Shown piece by piece: positions 15,841 to 22,960 of a DNA stretch of 27,309 bases. Location: NCBI GenBank assembly GCA_002477905.1, contig DLLB01000039.1, positions 1 through 27,309 of the forward strand, in the 5' to 3' direction. The first letter of the stretch is position 1. Each line of letters begins with the position of its first letter. The position numbers were made by a program, and so were the translations under genes. The notes beneath the pieces are model-generated. The model was not told where the DNA came from. It did no database searches and was given only the letters and a program-made list of their open reading frames with translations. This DNA is from Clostridiales bacterium UBA7573 (GTDB lineage: Bacteria > Bacillota > Clostridia > Oscillospirales > CAG-272).

Positions 15841-16713
15841 ATGAATGCACTGGAATTACACGGAGTGGGGTATCGTTACAGCGTGGGTACTCCCTTTGAA
15901 AAGGACGCGCTGAAAAAAATCGATCTTGCCGTGGAGGCAGGATGTATCACCGGACTGATCGGACACACGGGATCCGGCAAATCCACGTTGGTACAGCTTT
16001 TGAACGGGTTACTTCGTCCAAGTGAAGGGGAAGTGCTGTTGTTCGGAAAAAATATTTGGGAAAAACCGAAAGAAATCCGGAAAGTGCGCTTTGCCGTGGG
16101 ACTGGTATTTCAGTATCCGGAATATCAGCTGTTCGAGGAGACTGTCTATGCCGACATTGCCTACGGATGCAAAAACATGGGTTTATCCAAAGAGGAAACC
16201 GACGCGCGGGTGAAAGATGCCGCCCGTTTTACAGGACTGGACGAAACGTATTTTTCCCGTTCGCCGTTTGAACTTTCCGGCGGACAGAAACGACGGGTGG
16301 CGATTGCCGGCATACTGGCGATGCAACCGCAGGTGTTGGTATTGGACGAGCCTGCGGCGGGACTGGATCCGATGGGCAGAGAAGAAATTTTGGGCGGTCT
16401 GTATTCCTATCAGCGGCAGAGCCAAAAAACGGTGATCATCGTCAGCCACAGTATGGAAGACGTTGCGCGTTTCTGCGACCGGATCACTGTGATGAACCAA
16501 GGGGAAGTGTTTACGTCCGGCAGTGTGCGCGAAGTGTTCACGCATGCAAACGAACTGCAAAAGATCGGACTGGATATTCCGCAGATTACCAAACTGATTC
16601 TGCAACTGCGCGCACGCGGCTATGTGCTCCCCGATCTGTATACCGTGGAGGACGCGGTGCGCTATTTTGCGGGACGGTTATCGTCGGAGAAAGGTGGTGC
16701 CGACCATGCTTAA
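15841..16713 (+). CDS. ecfA2: ECF transporter ATP-binding protein EcfA2
   Basis: This 290-residue ABC ATPase is the partner of EcfA1. It has Walker A GHTGSGKST at 41-49, the Q-loop GLVFQYPEYQLFEETVYADI (the FQYPEYQLFE form marks EcfA2), signature LSGGQKRR, Walker B VLVLDEPAAGLDP, and the switch His in VSHSMEDV. I chose the ATG at 15841 because GGAG lies 8 bases before it and homologues start near LELHGVGYRYSVGTPFE. An ATG at 15826 overlaps the ecfA1 stop as ATGA, lacks a ribosome binding site of its own, and would add five residues. The end overlaps ecfT by 8 bases. Confidence 0.94.
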   Translation: MNALELHGVGYRYSVGTPFEKDALKKIDLAVEAGCITGLIGHTGSGKSTLVQLLNGLLRPSEGEVLLFGKNIWEKPKEIRKVRFAVGLVFQYPEYQLFEETVYADIAYGCKNMGLSKEETDARVKDAARFTGLDETYFSRSPFELSGGQKRRVAIAGILAMQPQVLVLDEPAAGLDPMGREEILGGLYSYQRQSQKTVIIVSHSMEDVARFCDRITVMNQGEVFTSGSVREVFTHANELQKIGLDIPQITKLILQLRARGYVLPDLYTVEDAVRYFAGRLSSEKGGADHA

Positions 16714-17530
16714 AGATATTACGCTCGGACAATTTTTCCCCGGAAATTCTGTATTTCATAAAATGGATGCGCGCACCAAACTGATTTTAACGATTCTGTA
16801 TATTGTAATTGTATTCTTGGCGAAAACCATCGAGAGCTTTGCCGCGGTTATGGTGTTCACAGGCGTGCTGATTGTGTGTAGCCGCATTCCGCTGAAGATC
16901 ATCTTGAAAGGGATGAAGCCGCTGTTGTTCATCATGTGCTTTACGTTTCTGTTTCATATTTTCTTTCGTAAAGGAGAGCATCTGCTGGTTTCGTTCTGGA
17001 AGATTCATATTTATTGGGAAGGCATTTTTTACGCCGTTTTTATGATCTTGCGGATTGCCGTGCTTCTTGCCGGTACCTGTGTGATTTTAACCTATACCAC
17101 CTCTCCGATTGCGCTCACCGACGGGTTGGAGCGGCTGTTGTCGCCGCTGAAAAAAATCCGGTTACCGGTGCATGAATTTGCGATGATGATGTCGATTGCA
17201 TTGCGGTTCATTCCGACCTTGATGGAGGAAACGGATAAAATTATGAGCGCGCAGAAGGCGCGCGGTGCGGCATTTGATGAAGGCGGACTGATTAAACGGG
17301 CGAAAGCGTTGATTCCGGTGCTGATCCCATTGTTCGCTTCATCTTTTCGCCGTGCGGAAGAGCTTGCCACCGCTATGGAATGCCGTTGCTATCATGGCGG
17401 AGAAGGACGCACGAAAATGCACACGACGCATTTTGCCGTGCGGGATTATATCGCACTGGTTCTGTTTGTCGGAATGGGTGCCGCCGTGGTGTGCGGCGAC
17501 CGCCTTTGGTTTGTATATCGGGTATTCTGA
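16706..17530 (+). CDS. ecfT: ECF transporter transmembrane protein EcfT
   Basis: This 274-residue membrane scaffold couples EcfA1 and EcfA2 to the S component. It starts MLKDITLGQFFPGNSVFHKMDARTK in two typical pieces, GQFFPG and HKMDARTK, followed by about five hydrophobic segments. The two coupling motifs are SAQKARGAAFDEG and the later TAMECRCYHG. The start at 16706 follows GAAAGGTGG with a 9-base gap and overlaps the ecfA2 stop. truA follows after 2 bases. The A1-A2-T-truA order is common in Firmicutes, where it often precedes rplM-rpsI; those ribosomal protein genes are absent here. Confidence 0.94.
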   Translation: MLKDITLGQFFPGNSVFHKMDARTKLILTILYIVIVFLAKTIESFAAVMVFTGVLIVCSRIPLKIILKGMKPLLFIMCFTFLFHIFFRKGEHLLVSFWKIHIYWEGIFYAVFMILRIAVLLAGTCVILTYTTSPIALTDGLERLLSPLKKIRLPVHEFAMMMSIALRFIPTLMEETDKIMSAQKARGAAFDEGGLIKRAKALIPVLIPLFASSFRRAEELATAMECRCYHGGEGRTKMHTTHFAVRDYIALVLFVGMGAAVVCGDRLWFVYRVF

Positions 17531-17532
17531 CG

Positions 17533-18291
17533 ATGAAATTGTTATTACGGGTTGCTTATCGCGGCAGTGCGTACCATGGATTTCAGGTTCAGCCGAATGC
17601 CGTGACCGTGCAGGAAAAATTGCAGGATGCGGCAGAGATTTTGTATGGCAAACGCTATGATCTGACCGGATGTAGCCGCACAGATGCGGGCGTGCATGCC
17701 GAACGCTTCTACTGCACGCTCTCAGCGGGAGCGGAAAGCGCGCGGATTGCAACAGAGCGGGTACCGCTTGCGTGGAATCGCTTTTTACCGCCGGATATTG
17801 CGGTGCAGGCGGCGCAGATCGTTCCGGATGAATTTCACCCGCGCTATGCTGTGCGGGAAAAGGAATATCGCTATTTATTGCGATTTTCCCGCATACGGGA
17901 TCCCTTTTATACGGATCTTGCCTATACGGTGCCGTTTGAGCCGGACGTGGAAGCCATGCGGCAAGCCGCTGCACTTCTGTGCGGAACGCACGATTATGCG
18001 TCCTTTATGGCAAGCGGTTCTTCCGTTTGTGATACCGTGCGCACGGTTCACCGCTTCACCGTAACGCAGGACGGCGTGTTTACGGAACTGAAAGTTGCGG
18101 CAGATGGATTTCTATACAATATGGTAAGAATTTTAATCGGTACCTTGCTCGGCATCAGCCGTGGGATTTACAGACCATCGGACATGCCCAAGATTCTTGC
18201 GGCGAAGGATCGCGCGCTGGCAGGTGAGACTGCACCGCCGCATGGACTATATCTGCACCGCGTGGTGTATGGGAAAGAAATTTTGATTTGA
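17533..18291 (+). CDS. truA: tRNA pseudouridine synthase A
   Basis: This 252-residue enzyme makes pseudouridine at positions 38-40 of the tRNA anticodon stem. It begins MKLLLRVAYRGSAYHGFQ. The catalytic aspartate is Asp51 in GCSRTDAGVHA. The conserved FHPRYAV, KEYRYLL and GFLYNMVRI blocks are all present, so the gene looks intact. The start at 17533 lies 2 bases after the ecfT stop; it has no strong ribosome binding site and is probably read by translational coupling. An upstream in-frame ATG lies inside ecfT and would add a non-homologous extension. Confidence 0.95.
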   Translation: MKLLLRVAYRGSAYHGFQVQPNAVTVQEKLQDAAEILYGKRYDLTGCSRTDAGVHAERFYCTLSAGAESARIATERVPLAWNRFLPPDIAVQAAQIVPDEFHPRYAVREKEYRYLLRFSRIRDPFYTDLAYTVPFEPDVEAMRQAAALLCGTHDYASFMASGSSVCDTVRTVHRFTVTQDGVFTELKVAADGFLYNMVRILIGTLLGISRGIYRPSDMPKILAAKDRALAGETAPPHGLYLHRVVYGKEILI

Positions 18292-18325
18292 ATGCCTGAT
18301 TGTGAATTTTCAGAAAGGAGAGCCG

Positions 18326-19486
18326 ATGGATGGGGTAACCAATGACAAATGGATTGACAAAACCCGCCGCCGCATTTTGCTTTTGCGGATTTTGTGCGTG
18401 GTTCTGATGGTGTTATTGCTGTCTTGTACCATCGTTTTTTCCGGTTCCGTGTTTTCCGAGGAAACCTTTCGGTATCTGTTCCGGTGCTTTGACGCGGCAG
18501 GACTCGGACAGTTGCAGAATTACGGAACGGTGTACTGTAAAACCGCGCCGAATGCCGGATATGGTGCCTATACCGAACAACTGGTGATCTGGGATGATCG
18601 GGATGTGCAGGTGTATGACGGATACGGGAATTGCCTTTTGTCCGAGGAGCATGAGATGCAGGCCCCCGCGTTTGCGGCAGGTGCATCCAGCTTTTTGCTG
18701 TATGAAAACGGCGGTTCCCGCTATACGGTGTATCAGGCGTTTTCCCGCCTGTATACAGAACAGGTGCAAGGTGTGATCGTTTGGGCGGACGTTGCACGGG
18801 AAGGCGGTTATTGTATTGTCACGCGCATGCCGGACGGACAAAATGCGATCACCATCTATCGTGCGCATTTTGAAAAACAAATGATCATTCAAAAGAGTCA
18901 GCCGGTGCTGTTTGCCGATTTGTCGGCGGACGGAACCCGTCTTGCTGTCACTACTTACCGGATGGAAACCGAGGAAAGCGTGACACAGGTCTATACGGTT
19001 GGCTTAGAAGAAACGCCGGAAGAAATCCGGATTTTCGGAGAAATGCCGCAAAAAACGGCATTTGATACCCAGAATCGGCTGATCCTATTGACAAATCGGG
19101 CACTGCGGTGTTATGATAACAGCACAGAGCCGGCGCTGTGTCAGACTTGGACAGGGCAGACGCTTGCGGGCAGTGCCCTTTCCGGCGACCGGATTTTGCT
19201 GATCTTGCGGGATGCATACGAAACGTCGCGCACGGCGTATACTTGGTATGCGTCGGACGGAACGATGCTTGCCGAAGCGACACTTTCCGGCGTTTACCGC
19301 GGCGTTGCCGCTTACGGTAATTTCTGCTGTATTCTGACCGATACGACGCTTTACGGATTTACGCAGGACGCACAGAAGAAAGAAATTCCGCTGATTACGC
19401 AACCCCTATGCGCACAGCTTTGCGCACAGGGAGACGTTTTCTTATTTTATGAGGGAAAAGCCCGTGCGGTTTTATCTTTGCGATGA
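18326..19486 (+). CDS. Membrane-anchored DUF5711 family protein
   Basis: This 386-residue protein has a short basic N-terminus (DKTRRR), one membrane segment at about residues 17-40, and an outer domain of about 340 residues. That domain is made of repeating beta-strand-like units (for example LVIWDDRDVQVYDGYGNCLL and AVTTYRMETEESVTQVYTVG), consistent with a beta-propeller. It resembles the DUF5711 family of Clostridia, whose role is not known to me. The start at 18326 follows AAAGGAG; a GTG 24 bases upstream has no such site. It lies 34 bases after truA and 36 bases before the Clp gene, so it is probably part of the same message. The family assignment rests on overall layout and is less certain than for its neighbours. 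Confidence 0.7.
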   Translation: MDGVTNDKWIDKTRRRILLLRILCVVLMVLLLSCTIVFSGSVFSEETFRYLFRCFDAAGLGQLQNYGTVYCKTAPNAGYGAYTEQLVIWDDRDVQVYDGYGNCLLSEEHEMQAPAFAAGASSFLLYENGGSRYTVYQAFSRLYTEQVQGVIVWADVAREGGYCIVTRMPDGQNAITIYRAHFEKQMIIQKSQPVLFADLSADGTRLAVTTYRMETEESVTQVYTVGLEETPEEIRIFGEMPQKTAFDTQNRLILLTNRALRCYDNSTEPALCQTWTGQTLAGSALSGDRILLILRDAYETSRTAYTWYASDGTMLAEATLSGVYRGVAAYGNFCCILTDTTLYGFTQDAQKKEIPLITQPLCAQLCAQGDVFLFYEGKARAVLSLR

Positions 19487-19522
19487 AACCCATGCACGGT
19501 AAGCGAACACAGGAGGGACAAA

Positions 19523-21892
19523 ATGGAACTTTGCACACGCTGCAAAAAACGCCCGGCAGTGATGTTTATCACAAAACTGGAAAACGGGAAATCCACAACC
19601 GAAGGGTTGTGCTTACGCTGCGCGCGGGAACTCGGACTGCCGCAGGTGGATAACGCGCTCAAACAAATGGGTATTTCCGAGGAAGAACTGGATCAAATGG
19701 AGGAAATGCTGGATTCCGCAGAGGATACAACGGATGCGGAGGATACGGACGATTCCGCAGAGGAGAAGCCGGAAGAAAGCAACGCACCGGCACTTGACAT
19801 CGGAAAATTCATGCGGATGTTTCCGTTTATTCCGCAGCAAAAAAAGAAGCCGGAAGCCAAGGCAGACGGAGAAGCGCTTTCCAAAGACGCCGACGCGCCT
19901 GCTTCCGCGGAAAAAACGAAGGATCGCGCGGAAAAACCGCGAAAACATAAAATGCTGGATCAGTATTGCCTGAATCTGACAGCCCGCGCTGCACAGGGAA
20001 AACTGGATGCGGTGATCGGCAGAGACAAGGAATTGGAACGGCTGTTGCAGATTTTGGTGCGCAGACAGAAAAACAATCCGTGTTTAATCGGAGAACCGGG
20101 CGTCGGAAAAACCGCAATCGCAGAAGCGCTTGCTATCCGTATTGCAAACGGAACCGTGCCGTTCCAACTGCGGGACAAAGAAGTGTATTTGGTGGATCTG
20201 ACCGCATTGGTTGCCGGTACGCAGTTCCGCGGGCAGTTTGAATCCCGCATGAAAGGGCTGATCGAAGAAGTCAAGAGTCTCGGAAATATCATCCTTGTCA
20301 TTGATGAGATTCATAATATTGTGGGAGCCGGCGATGCAGAAGGCAGTATGAATGCCGCAAATATCCTCAAGCCCGCGCTTTCCCGCGGGGAAGTGCAGAT
20401 TATCGGTGCGACCACGCTTGCGGAGTACCGGAAGTATATTGAAAAAGACGCGGCGTTGGAACGGCGTTTTCAGCCGATTATCGTAGAAGAACCCTCCATT
20501 GCGGATACCGTGCAGATTTTGAACGGAATCAAAGGCTATTATGAGCAACACCATGGCATTCAGATTCCGCAAGCGCTGTTGGAAACGGCGGTGCGCCTGT
20601 CCGAACGGTATATCACAGACCGCTTTTTGCCGGATAAAGCCATTGATCTTTTGGATGAAGCGGCGGCATACGCGTCTTTGCATGCGCCGGTTTTAGAGGA
20701 CTATGCCAAGGCAAAGCAGGAACTTTCTTCTCTTTCCAATGCAAGACAGCAGTTGGAAGGCGAAATTGCGGCGGCGCCACAGGAGGATGAAGCGTCTGCA
20801 AAACGGTATCAGGAGCTTGCCGATTTGAAGGTGCAGTGTATCCGTGCCGAAGAAACCGTGCAGAAACTGGAAAGCGAAAAGTCCAAATTGACATTGACAC
20901 TTGCCGATCTTGCCAGAGTGATTGAGGTTTGGACCGGTGTTCCCGCCACCAGCATCACCGCGCCGGAATTTGAGCGGATCGATCAACTGGCAAATCGTCT
21001 GAAAGCCCATATCATCGGGCAGGACGTAGCAGTGGACGCGGTTGCCCGCGCCATCAAACGCAACCGTGCCGGGATCTCTTATAAACGGAAACCGGTATCG
21101 TTTATTTTTGCGGGACCGACTGGCGTCGGAAAAACCGAACTTGTCAAAACGCTTGCTGCCGATCTGTTTGATTCTCCGGAAACGTTGATTCGGTTAGATA
21201 TGTCGGAGTTTATGGAGAAACACTCGGTTTCGCGGATGATCGGCGCCCCTCCCGGCTATGTTGGATACGACGACGCGGGACAACTCACGGAGAAAATCCG
21301 GCGCAAACCCTATTCTGTGGTGCTTTTTGATGAAATTGAAAAAGCACATCCGGATGTGCTGAATATTCTGCTTCAGATTCTGGATGATGGCAGAGTGACA
21401 GACGCGCAGGGACGGCAGGTCAATTTTGAAAATACCGTAATCATCATGACGACCAATGCCGGCGCCAATCTTTCCTCCGGAACTGTCGGGTTCGGAGAGG
21501 GAAAAGAGGACGCGCAGGCACAGGATCGCACCATGAAAGCATTGTCCGGTTTCTTACGTCCGGAATTTCTCAACCGCGTGGATGAGATTATCACGTTCCG
21601 TTCCTTGGATGAGACGGATTTTGCAAAGATCGCGCACATTATGTTAGACGAGCTGAAGTCTGCGCTTGCAGAGAAAAACCTGAAGCTGGCATATACCGAT
21701 GAGGTTTGCGCTTATGTAGCGAAAAAATCCTTCTCCCGCAAATATGGGGCACGGAATATGCGGCGGTTTTTGCAGACGGAAGTGGAAGATGTGATTGCCA
21801 ATTATCTGATTTCTCATTATGCGACACCGGTGGAGATGATCGGGATCGGGTATGACAAGGAAACGGATGCATTGACTTTTTCCTACCTCTGA
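19523..21892 (+). CDS. ClpE-like AAA+ unfoldase with N-terminal zinc finger
   Basis: This 789-residue Clp/Hsp100 ATPase unfolds proteins, probably for ClpP. The N-terminus is a four-cysteine zinc finger (Cys4, Cys7, Cys30, Cys33), as in ClpE and McsA, in place of the ClpC N-domain. An acidic then Lys/Pro-rich linker follows (about 50-140). The first AAA+ module has Walker A GEPGVGKT at 190-197 and Walker B VIDEIHN. A short coiled-coil middle domain contains [13 protein letters not shown] and [13 protein letters not shown]. The second module has Walker A GPTGVGKT at 531-538. The tripeptide Val655-Gly-Phe sits where ClpP-binding loops lie, so a protease partner is expected. AGGAGG precedes the start. 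I see no CtsR gene or CtsR box nearby. Confidence 0.9.
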   Translation: MELCTRCKKRPAVMFITKLENGKSTTEGLCLRCARELGLPQVDNALKQMGISEEELDQMEEMLDSAEDTTDAEDTDDSAEEKPEESNAPALDIGKFMRMFPFIPQQKKKPEAKADGEALSKDADAPASAEKTKDRAEKPRKHKMLDQYCLNLTARAAQGKLDAVIGRDKELERLLQILVRRQKNNPCLIGEPGVGKTAIAEALAIRIANGTVPFQLRDKEVYLVDLTALVAGTQFRGQFESRMKGLIEEVKSLGNIILVIDEIHNIVGAGDAEGSMNAANILKPALSRGEVQIIGATTLAEYRKYIEKDAALERRFQPIIVEEPSIADTVQILNGIKGYYEQHHGIQIPQALLETAVRLSERYITDRFLPDKAIDLLDEAAAYASLHAPVLEDYAKAKQELSSLSNARQQLEGEIAAAPQEDEASAKRYQELADLKVQCIRAEETVQKLESEKSKLTLTLADLARVIEVWTGVPATSITAPEFERIDQLANRLKAHIIGQDVAVDAVARAIKRNRAGISYKRKPVSFIFAGPTGVGKTELVKTLAADLFDSPETLIRLDMSEFMEKHSVSRMIGAPPGYVGYDDAGQLTEKIRRKPYSVVLFDEIEKAHPDVLNILLQILDDGRVTDAQGRQVNFENTVIIMTTNAGANLSSGTVGFGEGKEDAQAQDRTMKALSGFLRPEFLNRVDEIITFRSLDETDFAKIAHIMLDELKSALAEKNLKLAYTDEVCAYVAKKSFSRKYGARNMRRFLQTEVEDVIANYLISHYATPVEMIGIGYDKETDALTFSYL

Positions 21893-21925
21893 AATGCATT
21901 GCATTTCTCTGAAAAAAGATAAAAG

Positions 21926-21962
21926 CGCATAATGGGAAAGGGCATGTTGCCTTTTTCATGCG
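21926..21962 (+). terminator. Hairpin after the Clp gene, weak terminator candidate
   Basis: CGCAT/ATGCG forms an outer stem, and GAAAGGGCA with TGCCTTTTTC an inner stem around a TGT loop. It lies between the Clp stop and the ribosome binding site of the IclR gene. The T run is part of the stem itself rather than following it, so termination may be incomplete. It could instead be a structure in the leader of the regulator gene. Confidence 0.4.
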
Positions 21963-21977
21963 AAACCGGAGGGCAAG

Positions 21978-22757
21978 ATGGCAAAGGAAATTCTGTCAGT
22001 GCAAAAGGCGATGCTTGCTTTGGATATCCTTGCATTTCAGGATTTTTCCGGGAAAGGGATGCGATTAAACGAGCTTGCGCGACAAATGCAATTAAAACCC
22101 AGTACCCTGCACGGTATTTTGCAGACGCTGGTCGCATGCGGTTATGTGGAGCAGGACGAAAACGCCTGTTACCATACAGGAAAGCGATTTCAGCAGATAT
22201 GGACGTTGAACCGCTTCCGGATGAATCCGGCGATCTCCATGCGCTTGGAAGAAGGATTGCATGCACTGTGTGAACGAACCGGAGAATCCGTGTCCTTTTA
22301 TGTACTGGAGAATGGTGAACGGATCAATTATAATAATCTGCTCGGCAATTTCCGGATCAAAGTGGACTATACCATGCTGGAGGAGCATTCCATTTATGAC
22401 TATCCGTCCGGCAAAATTCTGGTTGCTTATGCAAATGAAACACAGTTGAAGCAGATTGTGGAGAAACATGGCTTCCCCGATGCGCTTTGGGATGGAATTT
22501 CCGATTTCGGACAGTTGCGGGAAGCCATTGCACGCTTGCGTGCGCAAGGCTATGCCACGCGGTGCACGGAGGATGTTGCCAGCGTTTCCGCACCGGTGCT
22601 TTTGCCGGACGGACGGTTGCTCGGCGCGATCGGCGTATACATGCCGGTTTCTCATTATGACAGTGCCGCGCTTGGACGGGCAGTATCGGAAATGCAGAAG
22701 TTTGCGCAACAATTCGCACATTTGTCCGAGCAAACGCTGTGGAGTATCCGCTTTTAA
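21978..22757 (+). CDS. IclR family transcriptional regulator
   Basis: This 259-residue regulator has an N-terminal winged helix-turn-helix, MRLNELARQMQLKPSTLHGILQTL in two parts (LNELARQMQL, KPSTLHGILQTL), at about residues 28-55. A C-terminal effector-binding domain of the IclR type follows, with YPSGKILVAYA and the late SVSAPVLLPDGRLLGAIGVY stretch near 208-222. IclR proteins sense small carbon metabolites and usually control nearby catabolic genes. GGAGG lies 5 bases before the start. The next gene is a GH16 lipoprotein starting 203 bases downstream, followed by a DUF4838 gene; both have their own promoters and are plausible targets. No promoter of its own is clear, so it may be read through from the Clp gene. 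Confidence 0.9.
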   Translation: MAKEILSVQKAMLALDILAFQDFSGKGMRLNELARQMQLKPSTLHGILQTLVACGYVEQDENACYHTGKRFQQIWTLNRFRMNPAISMRLEEGLHALCERTGESVSFYVLENGERINYNNLLGNFRIKVDYTMLEEHSIYDYPSGKILVAYANETQLKQIVEKHGFPDALWDGISDFGQLREAIARLRAQGYATRCTEDVASVSAPVLLPDGRLLGAIGVYMPVSHYDSAALGRAVSEMQKFAQQFAHLSEQTLWSIRF

Positions 22758-22760
22758 GAA

Positions 22761-22822
22761 AAATGTATCATTTGGATGGATTTTCAGAGCATATTCCGTA
22801 TTGCTTTTTTCGATGAATTCAT
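22761..22822. promoter_or_regulatory. Two palindromes between the IclR gene and the GH16 promoter, candidate operators
   Basis: AAATG-TAT-CATTT lies at 22761-22773, just after the IclR stop, and the perfect 10-base palindrome ATGAATTCAT lies at 22813-22822, about 63 bases upstream of the GH16 -35 box. They may bind the adjacent IclR regulator. No matching copy was seen at the DUF4838 promoter, so this is a weak call. Confidence 0.25.
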
Positions 22823-22885
22823 TACAATTAAAAAAACGATGCAGGGAAAAAACATGCGGAGCCCCAATTTCCAACTTGCATGGAC

Positions 22886-22914
22886 TTGACAAAAAAGCCG
22901 GTTTATGCTATGAT
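22886..22914 (+). promoter_or_regulatory. Promoter of the GH16 lipoprotein gene
   Basis: TTGACA (22886-22891), 17 bases, TATGAT (22909-22914), about 46 bases before the ATG. The leader is short, with GGAGG before the start. The rest of the 203-base gap holds the two palindromes noted separately and no further gene. Confidence 0.88.
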
Positions 22915-22960
22915 AAAAAATGTCAAAAAAACGAAACCCAGTTATGCGGAGGAAATCAAA

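Noticed and set aside
14936..17530. Complete vitamin-specific ECF transporter
   Set aside because: Only the energy module (A1, A2, T) is present. There is no S component in the window, so no substrate can be named.
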